Assembly (NCBI GenBank): GCA_937883885.1
Contig: CAKZXL010000739.1
Location: forward strand, 1-7,479
Direction: 5' to 3'
Length of the DNA stretch: 7,479 bases
From: an uncultured Aquincola sp.
GTDB taxonomy: Bacteria > Pseudomonadota > Gammaproteobacteria > Burkholderiales > Burkholderiaceae
In this document: one piece after another, positions 1 to 6,152 of the stretch
How the letters are laid out: each line of letters opens with the position of its first letter
Position numbering within the stretch: the first letter of the stretch is position 1
Made by a program: the position numbers and the translations under genes
The notes under the pieces: model-generated
What the model was told of the DNA's origin: nothing
The model's input: the letters and a program-made list of their open reading frames with translations, nothing else
The model's database searches: none

Positions 1-99
1 GGCGGCTTCTGGGCCACCCAGATCCTGCCCTTCGGCGACCCGGGCTCGTTCATGGGCTACGTCAACTTCGAGACGGCGACGTACCAGGCGTATCGCTAG
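1..99 (+). CDS. C-terminal end of an unrecognised protein (partial)
   Basis: An open frame enters from the left edge and ends at a TAG stop (97-99), giving 32 residues that begin [15 protein letters not shown] and end in TYQAYR. Codon use is strongly G/C at third positions, as in the neighbouring genes, so this is probably real coding sequence rather than chance. I do not recognise the family. The piece is rich in aromatic residues and glycine and has no charged tail, which would suit a globular or exported enzyme end, but that is only an impression. Its stop overlaps the stop of the convergent DJ-1 family gene. Confidence 0.6.
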   Translation, partial: GGFWATQILPFGDPGSFMGYVNFETATYQAYR

Positions 100-695
100 A
101 CCAGGTAGGGCGACACGTTGCGCAGGGCGCGCGCCACGTACTCGTCCTTCTCGCCCACCGGGGCCACGTAGTGCATGGCCTGGGCTGCTGCTTCCACGCC
201 TTCGGTGCGGGCGATGACCCAGGTGGCCAGGTATTGCGCGGCCAGGCAGCCGCCGGCGGTGGCCACGTTGCCGCGGGCGAAAAAAGGCTGGTCGAGCACG
301 CTGACGCCGGCCTCTTGCACCCAGGGTTTGGTGGTCAGGTCGGTGCAGGCCGTCACGCCTTGCAGCAGGCCCAGCTTCGCCAGCACCAGCGCGCCGGAGC
401 ATTGGGCGCCGATCAGTTGCCGCGTGGGGTCCAGCTGCAGGCGCGCCATCAATGCCGCATCGGCCACCACCTGCCGGGTGAGCAGGCCGCTGCCCACGAT
501 CACCGCATCGGCCTGGCTGGCTTCTTCCAGCGTGCTTTGGCCGTGCAGCACCACGCCGTTCATCGACCGCACCTGCGGCGTGGGCGTGGCCAGCGTCACC
601 CGCCAGCCGGGGCGCTGGATGCGGCGCAGCAGGCCCAGCGCGATGAGCGAATCCAGCTCGTTGAAGCCTTCGAAGGTGAGGATGGCGGTGTGCAT
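96..695 (-). CDS. DJ-1/PfpI family protein (isonitrile hydratase-like branch)
   Basis: The 199-residue product has the usual length for a single-domain DJ-1/PfpI (glutamine amidotransferase-like) protein. Visible marks are the first strand [17 protein letters not shown], with acidic residues E13 and D15 where the family places the acid near the nucleophile; the nucleophile elbow [14 protein letters not shown] with Cys99; and the C-terminal stretch [17 protein letters not shown] typical of this family. The residue after the cysteine is Ser, not the His of PfpI-type peptidases, so a protease role is unlikely. The family includes isonitrile hydratases and glyoxalase or stress proteins, and the substrate here cannot be told. 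A start at 761 is also open, but its extra 22 residues precede the first family strand and overlap the start of the divergent MocR gene, so 695 is preferred. No clear Shine-Dalgarno sequence is seen. Divergence from a MocR regulator suggests control by it (inference). Confidence 0.85.
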   Translation of the reverse strand: MHTAILTFEGFNELDSLIALGLLRRIQRPGWRVTLATPTPQVRSMNGVVLHGQSTLEEASQADAVIVGSGLLTRQVVADAALMARLQLDPTRQLIGAQCSGALVLAKLGLLQGVTACTDLTTKPWVQEAGVSVLDQPFFARGNVATAGGCLAAQYLATWVIARTEGVEAAAQAMHYVAPVGEKDEYVARALRNVSPYLV

Positions 696-759
696 GCGGC
701 GGATGCTAGGCGCGGCATCCGATACGATCAAACGATTGTCATGGATACACGCTGCTGCC
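696..759. promoter_or_regulatory. Divergent intergenic region of the DJ-1 and MocR genes with short direct repeats
   Basis: This 64-base gap is the only control space between two divergent genes. It is less GC-rich than its surroundings. It holds GATAC at 721-725 and again at 744-748, 23 bases apart (about two helical turns), and ACGAT at 724-728 and 732-736, 8 bases apart. MocR/GabR regulators are known to bind spaced direct repeats near divergent promoters, including their own, so these are candidate operator parts. On the minus strand a weak sigma-70-like pair can be drawn, TTGATC (726-731) and TAGCAT (703-708) with a 17-base spacer, each matching 4 of 6 consensus bases. Its start point would fall at or next to the DJ-1 start codon, implying a leaderless message. 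No convincing plus-strand promoter was found. Confidence 0.35.
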
Positions 760-2091
760 ATGCCCCTGCCCCGCTACAAGCCGCTGGTGGACCGCCTGGC
801 CGCCGACATCCGCCAGGGTCGGCTGCCGCCCGGCACCCGCCTGCCCACGCACCGCGCATTGGCCGCGGCCGAGGGCCTGGCGCTGGTGACGGCCACCCGC
901 GTGTACGCGGAGCTGGAAGCCATGGGCCTGGTGAGCGGCGAAACCGGCCGCGGCACCTTCGTGCGCGAGGCGGGCTTGCCGCGCGGCCTGGGCATCGACC
1001 AGCAGGCCGCGGCCGATGGCGTGGTGGACCTGAACTTCAACTACCCCACCGTGCCCGGCCAGGCCGAGCTGCTGCGCCAGGCCTTGCGCCAGCTGGCGGC
1101 CGCCGGCGACCTGGAAGCGCTGCTGCGCTACCAGCCGCACGGCGGCCGACCGCATGAGCGGGCCGCCATCGCCCGCCACCTGCAAGACCGCGGGCTGCAG
1201 GTGCCTGGCGATCAGGTGTTGATCGTGGATGGCGCGCAGCACGGCCTGGCCGCCACGGTGATGGCCTTGCTGCAGCCGGGCGACGTGGTGGTGACCGATG
1301 CGCTGACCTACCCGGGCTTCAAGGTGCTGGCCGAGCAGCAGCACCTGGAACTGCTGGCGGTACCGGCGGCCGGTCAGGGGCCGGACCTGGACGCGCTGGA
1401 GGCGCTGTGCCGGCGCCGGCAGGTGCGTGCGCTGTACACCATGCCCACGCTGCACAACCCGCTGGGCTGGGTGATGAGCGCCACCCGCCGCCGCCAGCTC
1501 GCGGCCCTGGCGCGCCGCCATGGCCTGCTGGTGATCGAGGACGCGGCCTATGCCTATCTGGCGCCCGAAGCGCCGCCGCCGCTGGCCACCTGGCTGCCCG
1601 AAGCCACGGTGTACGTGTCGGGCTTGTCCAAGAGCGTGGCCACCGGGCTGCGGGTGGGCTTGGTGGCGGCGCCCGCGGAATGGGTGCCGCGGCTGCAGCG
1701 GGCCATACGCGCCACCACCTGGAACACGCCGGGCGTGATGACGGCCATCGCGCTGGGCTGGCTGGCCGATGGCACGGTGGCGCGGCTGGAAGCCGACAAG
1801 CGCGTCGATGCCGCGATGCGCCAGCAACTGGCGGCGCAGGCGCTGCGCGGGCTGCGGCTGCGCACGCACCCATCGTCTTACTTCGTGTGGCTGCCGCTGC
1901 CCGAAGGCGCCCGCGCCGACCGCGTGGCCGCCGCGCTGCTGAAGGACGGCATTTCGGTGTCCACCGCCGAGCCGTTTGCCGCGGCCGCGCCGGTGCCGCA
2001 TGCCTTGCGGCTGGCATTGGGCTCGGTGGCGCCCGACGAACTGCGCAAGGCCCTGGCGCGGGTGCGAGAAGAGGTCGACGGGCTGCAGTGA
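760..2091 (+). CDS. MocR/GabR-type transcriptional regulator (GntR wHTH fused to aminotransferase-like domain)
   Basis: The product is 443 residues. Residues about 4-70 form a GntR-type winged helix, with RLPTHRALA at 28-36 and the wing GETGRGTFV at 60-68. Residues about 85-443 are a fold-type I, PLP-dependent aminotransferase-like domain. The expected PLP contacts are present: N233 in HNPLGW, D261 and Y264 in IEDAAYAYL, the Schiff-base lysine K291 in SGLSKSVATG, and R417 in ALRLALG for a substrate carboxylate. Such proteins act in the cytoplasm as regulators that sense an amino compound or PLP; the effector here is unknown. The linker is short, so the protein is at the small end of the family. 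The frame stays open far upstream, but that part runs antisense through the DJ-1 gene and has no family character, so ATG 760 just before the winged helix was chosen. No good Shine-Dalgarno precedes it. The likely targets are itself and the divergent DJ-1 gene (inference). A plain aminotransferase is excluded by the winged helix. Confidence 0.9.
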   Translation: MPLPRYKPLVDRLAADIRQGRLPPGTRLPTHRALAAAEGLALVTATRVYAELEAMGLVSGETGRGTFVREAGLPRGLGIDQQAAADGVVDLNFNYPTVPGQAELLRQALRQLAAAGDLEALLRYQPHGGRPHERAAIARHLQDRGLQVPGDQVLIVDGAQHGLAATVMALLQPGDVVVTDALTYPGFKVLAEQQHLELLAVPAAGQGPDLDALEALCRRRQVRALYTMPTLHNPLGWVMSATRRRQLAALARRHGLLVIEDAAYAYLAPEAPPPLATWLPEATVYVSGLSKSVATGLRVGLVAAPAEWVPRLQRAIRATTWNTPGVMTAIALGWLADGTVARLEADKRVDAAMRQQLAAQALRGLRLRTHPSSYFVWLPLPEGARADRVAAALLKDGISVSTAEPFAAAAPVPHALRLALGSVAPDELRKALARVREEVDGLQ

Positions 2092-2104
2092 GTGAATCGA
2101 CCGT

Positions 2105-4558
2105 TCAGAACCGGTAGGCCGCGCTCAGCGACACCCGGCGCTGGCTGCCGTAGTAGCAATTGCCGCTGCTGCAGTTGACGAGCACGTCCTTGTCGGTCAG
2201 GTTGGACAGGTTGAGGGCCACGCTCCATGCACCTGCTTCCCAGCCCAGCAGGGCGTCGAGCAGGGTGTAGCCGGGCACGTCGCGCACCGCGGTTTCGCCG
2301 ATGCCGTGGTGCGAACCCACCACGCGCGCGCCAACGCCCAGCTTGAAGCCCGAGGCGAAGCGCTGGTCCACCCACAGCGACAGGCGGTGGCGCGGCACGG
2401 CGGTGGCCTGCTTGCCCACCTGGGCCGGGTTGGCGCTGCGGGTGACGTCGGCCTTGGGCGTGAAGGCGTAGGCGGCGGTGAGGTTCATGCCGGCGCGCGG
2501 CTCGGCCACGGCTTCCAGCTCCAGGCCGCGCACCGTCACCTCGCCCTGGGCCGAGGGCACGAACAAGGCGTCGTAGGTCACGTAGTTGCGGCGCTGCAGC
2601 TCGAACACGGCGGCGCTGTACACCGCACGCTGGCCGGCCGGCTCATGGCGCAGGCCGGCTTCCAGCTGGCGCCCGGTCTCGGGGTCGAAGGGCCGCCCCG
2701 TGGCCGGGTTGAGCGTGGTGGAAGGCGAGAAGGAGCTGGCGTAGCTGGCATACGGCGACCAGCCGTCGGCCGCGCGGTAGACGATGCCGGCGCGCACGCC
2801 GGTGTGGTGGTCGCGCTGGCGGCTGCTGGCGTCGGCCAGGTGGTCGTCGGTGTCCACGCCCGCGCGGTCGTGGCGGGCGCCCAGCGTCATCACCCACGGG
2901 CCCTGGCGGATCTGGTCTTGCAGGTACAGGCCGGTTTGTGCCAGCACGGTGTGCGAGTCGACGGCCGGATCGCCCGGCACCACGGCACCGCCATACACCG
3001 GCGCCAGCACGTCGAGCGGGGAGACGGTGCCGCCGAACACGCTCAGCTGGTCGACCCGGCTGCGCTGCAGGTCGAAGCCGGCCAGCAGCGTGTGCCGCCA
3101 GGCGCCGAACGCCAGCTCGCCTTGCAGGCGGTTGTCCACCACCAGGGCATGGATCTTCTCGCGGCTGGTGGTGACCGACCGGCCCAGCAGCCGCCAGGCG
3201 GCCGGGTCTTGCGGGTTGGCGGGGGCGGGGTCGAGGTAGCCGGTCTGGTAGACCTGGCGCATGTCGGCGTCCAGCCGGGCCCAGCGCAGGCTTTGCGAGA
3301 AGGTCCAGCGGTCGCTGAGCCGGTGCGTCAGCTCATAGCCCAGCATGGCCTGGTCCTGGTCGAAGCGGTTGAAGCCCGGCTCACCGGCCAGCAGCGTGGC
3401 GGGCAGGCGCGTGCCGGCGGGCGTGGGCACCAGCGTGCCCGATTCAGGCAGCACCCGCACGTACACGCCGGCCCGCGTGCGCAGCAGCTGCGACCGCAGC
3501 GTGAGCCGCGTGTCGGGCCCCAGCTGCAGCGTGAGCGAAGGCGCCAGGTACTGGCGGTCGTTGGCCATGCCGCCGGCGGGCAGCTCGGCGTCGCGCGCCA
3601 GGCCCACCAGACGCCACTGCGCGGCCCCTGCTTCGCCGAAGGCGCCCGACAGGTCGGCGGCCAGCTCGCGCCGCGCGTCGCCGCCCAGCGTCATGCGCAG
3701 CTCCTGCAGCAGCCCGGGGCCGGGCTGCTTGCTCACCAGGTTGACCATGCCGCCGGGCCCGTTCTGGCCCCACAGCACCGAGGCCGGGCCGCGCTGGATC
3801 TCGATGCGTTCGACGCCGTAGTTCTCGGTCTGCCACACGGCCCACCAGGCGTTGTTGCGCAACTGCAGGCCATCGAGGTAGTAGCCGGGCGACAAGGTCT
3901 CGAAGCCGCGCACCGCGATCCAGTCGTAGCGCGAGTCGTCGCCGTAGATGCTGGCGTCCACGCCGGGCGTGTAGGCCAGCACGTCCTGCAGCCGGGTGGC
4001 GCCCATGGCCTCGATGCGTTCGGCGGTGACCACCGACACCGACTGCGGCGTGTCGGCCAGCGCGGTGTCGGTCTTGCTGGCGGTGGCGCTGCGGCGCGCC
4101 ACGTAGCCGGCCACCGGGCCGGTGGCGGACTCGGCGGCGGCCCGCGCGGTGACGGCCGGCAAGGCCGACACCACGGCGGCGCCGGCGCTGGCGTTGGCCG
4201 CCTGGCCGCCACGCACCAGCGCCCAACCGCCCTGCGGTTGCGGCCGGGCCTGCAGGCCGGTGCCCTGCAGCAGCTGCTCCAATGCCGCGCCCACCTCATG
4301 CGGGCCGCGCAGGCCGGGGCTGCGCAGGCCGGCCACCAGATCGCTGGAGAACGACAGCAGGATGCCCGCTTCGCGGCCGAAGCGGTTGAGCGCCGGCTCC
4401 AGCGGGCCGGGCGGGATGTCGTACGCGATGCTGGCGGCCTGGGCCGCGGGCACCAGTGCGGCCAGCAGCACGGGCGACAGCGGCAGCGTGCAGGCCAGCG
4501 CCGCATGAAGGGTGAACCGGGCCAGGGGCCGGCGCGGGCGGTGGGGCATCAGATGCAT
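2105..4558 (-). CDS. TonB-dependent siderophore receptor/transducer with STN signalling domain
   Basis: This 817-residue outer membrane receptor takes up a ferric siderophore or similar chelate with energy from TonB, and probably also signals its occupancy to FecR. In order it has: a signal peptide (1-41, basic start, hydrophobic core, AQA cleavage site); a periplasmic STN domain (about 44-117, YDIPPGPLEPALNRF onward); a linker with a TonB-box-like LPAVTA (133-138); a plug (about 150-280) with KTDTALADTPQSVSVVT, IAVRGFE, VERIEIQRGPASVLWGQNGP and GGMVNLVSK; and a beta barrel ending in SLSAAYRF with the terminal Phe of outer membrane proteins. The pair C796/C801 in NCSSGNCYYG is typical of this receptor family. 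The length fits FpvA/FoxA-type transducers. The frame is open to a GTG at 4600, but ATG 4558 follows a strong GAGAGGA ribosome site (4564-4570) and starts a normal signal peptide. It lies 60 bases after the fecR-like gene, and no separate promoter was recognised. The ligand cannot be read from sequence. Confidence 0.93.
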   Translation of the reverse strand: MHLMPHRPRRPLARFTLHAALACTLPLSPVLLAALVPAAQAASIAYDIPPGPLEPALNRFGREAGILLSFSSDLVAGLRSPGLRGPHEVGAALEQLLQGTGLQARPQPQGGWALVRGGQAANASAGAAVVSALPAVTARAAAESATGPVAGYVARRSATASKTDTALADTPQSVSVVTAERIEAMGATRLQDVLAYTPGVDASIYGDDSRYDWIAVRGFETLSPGYYLDGLQLRNNAWWAVWQTENYGVERIEIQRGPASVLWGQNGPGGMVNLVSKQPGPGLLQELRMTLGGDARRELAADLSGAFGEAGAAQWRLVGLARDAELPAGGMANDRQYLAPSLTLQLGPDTRLTLRSQLLRTRAGVYVRVLPESGTLVPTPAGTRLPATLLAGEPGFNRFDQDQAMLGYELTHRLSDRWTFSQSLRWARLDADMRQVYQTGYLDPAPANPQDPAAWRLLGRSVTTSREKIHALVVDNRLQGELAFGAWRHTLLAGFDLQRSRVDQLSVFGGTVSPLDVLAPVYGGAVVPGDPAVDSHTVLAQTGLYLQDQIRQGPWVMTLGARHDRAGVDTDDHLADASSRQRDHHTGVRAGIVYRAADGWSPYASYASSFSPSTTLNPATGRPFDPETGRQLEAGLRHEPAGQRAVYSAAVFELQRRNYVTYDALFVPSAQGEVTVRGLELEAVAEPRAGMNLTAAYAFTPKADVTRSANPAQVGKQATAVPRHRLSLWVDQRFASGFKLGVGARVVGSHHGIGETAVRDVPGYTLLDALLGWEAGAWSVALNLSNLTDKDVLVNCSSGNCYYGSQRRVSLSAAYRF

Positions 4559-4563
4559 GGGGT

Positions 4564-4570
4564 TCCTCTC
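4564..4570 (-). promoter_or_regulatory. Ribosome binding site that sets the receptor start
   Basis: On the minus strand the sequence reads GAGAGGA, followed by five bases and then the ATG at 4556-4558. It is the best Shine-Dalgarno match in the window, since most other genes here have weak or no such sites. It decides for ATG 4558 over the in-frame GTG at 4598-4600, which has no such site and would add 14 polar residues in front of the signal peptide. A strong site fits a receptor that must be made in larger amounts than its sigma factor and sensor. Confidence 0.75.
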
Positions 4571-4618
4571 GGACAACAGGGGGTTCTTCCTGCTTGTCAC
4601 GCGAGAACCGCCAAAGGC

Positions 4619-5614
4619 TCAGGTTTTCATCTCGAGCGTGAGCCACCAGCGGGTGCGCCAGACGGCGCGCACCGGCAGCACCACCGGCAGCATGGCCAGC
4701 AGGCGGTCCGGATCGGCCAGCGGGTAGCTGCCCGACACGCGCAGCGCCGCCGCCTGCGGCGTGCAATCGAGCCGGCCGCGGCGGTGGCGGCCGAGCTCGG
4801 CCAGAAAGGCGTCCAGCCGCAGGCCGCTGGCCACCAGCATGTCGTCGGCCCAGGCAGCGGCGTCGAGGTCGGCGGGCTGGGCCGGCTGCATGCCGCGGGC
4901 ATCGAAGCGCGCCTGTTGACCGACCTGCAGGCGCTGCACCGCGCCCGCGGCGGGATGCACATCCACCGCGCCGGCATGCACCGCCACGGCCACCTGCGCG
5001 CCGTGCTCACGCACGCGCCAGCGGGTACCCCGCGGACGCAGCTCGCCGGCGGCGGTTTGCAGCACGAAGGGGCGGCCCGCGGCGTCGGGCCCGGTGTCCA
5101 GCAGCAGCTCGCCGCGGCGCAGCAGCAGGCGGCGCTCGGTGGCACCGAAGCGCAGGTCGACGGCGCTGCCGCTGTTGAGCGCCAGCCGCGTGCCGTCGGC
5201 CAGCACCGTGTGCCGGCGCTCGCCCACGCCGGTGCCCAGGTCGGCCAGCCGGGCCTGCAGCGCCGGGTCGTCGTGCAGCGCCCAGGCCGCGCCGCCGCCC
5301 AGTGCGGCCAGCAATGCGCCGCCCAGAGAACCCCGGATCGCACGCCGCCGCGCAACCGCCGCCCCTGCCAGCGTGCCCTGCACCAGCGCGGCGGCACCGG
5401 GCACATCGGCCAGGTCGGCGTGCACACGCTGGTTCAGGCGGGCGCCCACCGCTTCCAGCCGGGCCCAGGCGAGGCGGTGCAGGTCGTCGCGCGCCAGCCA
5501 GCGCTGCCAGCGCTGGCGCAGGGCCTCGTCGGCCGCATCGGCCTGCAGGTCCACCCACCAGGCCACGGCGCGGCGCGCCACGGCCGGCGGAATGGGCAGC
5601 TCGGCCGCTTCCAT
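4619..5614 (-). CDS. fecR: FecR-family anti-sigma factor / transmembrane sensor
   Basis: This 331-residue inner membrane protein is expected to carry the signal from the periplasmic STN domain of the receptor to the ECF sigma factor. Residues about 8-55 form the cytoplasmic FecR N-terminal domain (DUF4880 type), with AVAWWVDLQA and RWQRWLARDDLHRLAWARLEAV. A hydrophobic segment at about 95-113 after RRRAIRG is the single membrane span. The periplasmic FecR domain (about 130-225) includes HTVLADGTRLALNSGSAVDL and RRLLLRRGELLLD. The C-terminal region (about 250-320), with LDAFLAELGRHRRGRLDCTP, looks like the STN-related part that meets the receptor. G196-T197 in RPRGTRWRV sits where several FecR proteins are known to cleave themselves. 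The ATG shares one base with the stop of the sigma gene (TGATG), so translation is probably coupled. The symbol marks family membership; a citrate role is not implied. Confidence 0.92.
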   Translation of the reverse strand: MEAAELPIPPAVARRAVAWWVDLQADAADEALRQRWQRWLARDDLHRLAWARLEAVGARLNQRVHADLADVPGAAALVQGTLAGAAVARRRAIRGSLGGALLAALGGGAAWALHDDPALQARLADLGTGVGERRHTVLADGTRLALNSGSAVDLRFGATERRLLLRRGELLLDTGPDAAGRPFVLQTAAGELRPRGTRWRVREHGAQVAVAVHAGAVDVHPAAGAVQRLQVGQQARFDARGMQPAQPADLDAAAWADDMLVASGLRLDAFLAELGRHRRGRLDCTPQAAALRVSGSYPLADPDRLLAMLPVVLPVRAVWRTRWWLTLEMKT

Positions 5615-6120
5615 CAGCGCAGCGCGAAAAAGCAGCGTGCGCCCGCGCGCTGCAAGTAGCGCTTGACGGTGGCCAGCGACAGCCCCAGCTCGGCGCCGAT
5701 CTCGGCCAGGGGCCGGCCGTCCAGCTGCGCCATCAGGAAGGCGCGGCGCACCACGGCGGGCAGGCCGTCGAGCAGGCGGTCGATCTCCAGCAGCGTTTCC
5801 AGCAGGATGGCCCGCTCTTCGGGCGAGGGCGCGACGATCTCCGGGTGCGAGGCCAGCGCCTCCAGGTAGGCGCGTTCGAGCTGCTCGCGCCGCCAGTGGT
5901 TGCCCAGCACCCGCTGCGCCACGGTCGTCAAGAAGGCGCGCGGCTCCTGCAGCGCCATCGGCTCTTCACGGGCCAGCAGGCGCACGAAGGTGTCATGCGC
6001 CAGGTCGGCCGCGCGGTGGCCGCAACCCAGGCGCCGCCGCATCCAGCCCTGCAGCCAGCCATGGTGCTCGGCATACAGCGTGTGAACCTGGTGATGGAGG
6101 GCGGACGGGGGAACGGCCAT
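5614..6120 (-). CDS. fecI: FecI-family ECF RNA polymerase sigma factor
   Basis: The 168-residue protein has the length and two-domain form of an iron-related ECF sigma factor. Region 2 (about 14-80) contains LYAEHHGWLQGWMRRRLG and AADLAHDTFVRLLA, followed by PRAFLTTVAQRVLGNHWRRE, the FecI-type pattern. Region 4 (about 112-162) contains LDGLPAVVRRAFLMAQLDG and the helix-turn-helix LAEIGAELGLSLATVKRYLQRA. Region 3 is absent, as is normal for this class. It should direct RNA polymerase to the receptor promoter once FecR is triggered. ATG 6120 is the natural start, since region 2 begins soon after it, although no Shine-Dalgarno site is evident. A Fur-box-like palindrome ends 6 bases before the start. 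The stop overlaps the fecR-like start by one base. As with FecR, the symbol denotes the family and not a ferric citrate function. Confidence 0.93.
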   Translation of the reverse strand: MAVPPSALHHQVHTLYAEHHGWLQGWMRRRLGCGHRAADLAHDTFVRLLAREEPMALQEPRAFLTTVAQRVLGNHWRREQLERAYLEALASHPEIVAPSPEERAILLETLLEIDRLLDGLPAVVRRAFLMAQLDGRPLAEIGAELGLSLATVKRYLQRAGARCFFALR

Positions 6121-6126
6121 GCGAGC

Positions 6127-6147
6127 GAATGCGAATCACTCGCATTC
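6127..6147. promoter_or_regulatory. Putative Fur box upstream of the sigma factor gene
   Basis: A perfect inverted repeat has 8-base arms GAATGCGA (6127-6134) and TCGCATTC (6140-6147) around a 5-base spacer. Laid over the Fur pattern AATGATAATCATTATCATT, bases 6128-6146 match at 14 of 19 positions; most mismatches replace A/T by G/C symmetrically, as expected in a GC-rich genome. It fills most of the 32-base gap between the DUF4188 stop and the sigma start and overlaps a possible -10 element. Fur with iron bound here would block transcription of the sigma-FecR-receptor cassette (inference). Confidence 0.75.
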
Positions 6148-6149
6148 TA
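6144..6149 (-). promoter_or_regulatory. Possible -10 element of the sigma factor promoter
   Basis: The minus strand reads TAGAAT, 5 of 6 matches to the sigma-70 -10 box, and four of its bases lie inside the Fur palindrome. Its transcription start would fall some 15-17 bases before the sigma ATG. No good -35 hexamer is seen 16-18 bases upstream, where the sequence lies within the end of the DUF4188 gene, so the promoter would be weak or would rely on other contacts. The position is attractive because Fur binding would directly cover it, but a single hexamer can occur by chance. Confidence 0.35.
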
Positions 6150-6152
6150 GGG

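Noticed and set aside
175..759. Upstream in-frame extension of the MocR gene to 638 residues
   Set aside because: The extra 195 residues run antisense through the DJ-1 gene and show no family similarity; the winged helix begins right after ATG 760.
696..761. Longer start of the DJ-1 family gene at 761
   Set aside because: The added 22 residues come before the first conserved strand, would cover the whole divergent control region and overlap the MocR start codon.
739..2001. A 420-codon minus-strand open frame over the MocR gene
   Set aside because: Its product is low-complexity Arg/Gly/Ala/His/Gln-rich with no domain, while the plus strand there encodes an intact regulator with all expected PLP residues.
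2097..2114. Short ACCG/CGGT hairpin at the MocR-receptor junction as a terminator
   Set aside because: The stem is about 4 base pairs with a mismatch next to it and there is no T-run on either strand.
4559..4600. GTG start of the receptor at 4600
   Set aside because: There is no ribosome site before it, and it puts polar residues in front of a normal signal peptide, whereas ATG 4558 has a strong GAGAGGA site.
4616..4644. Inverted repeat GGCTCA/TGAGCC around the end of the fecR-like gene, as a possible terminator or attenuator
   Set aside because: Only 6-base arms with a 17-base loop and no T-run; such repeats are common by chance in GC-rich coding DNA.
2306..5659. A very long open frame (1117 codons) on the plus strand, antisense to the receptor and FecR genes
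   Set aside because: It is rich in His, Gln, Arg, Gly and Ala in the pattern produced by reading a high-GC gene on the opposite strand, has no recognisable domain, and spans two well-identified genes and the gap between them.
5302..6150. A 282-codon plus-strand open frame antisense to the sigma and FecR genes
   Set aside because: It has no domain and the composition of an opposite-strand shadow; the minus strand carries clear sigma region 2 and region 4 motifs.
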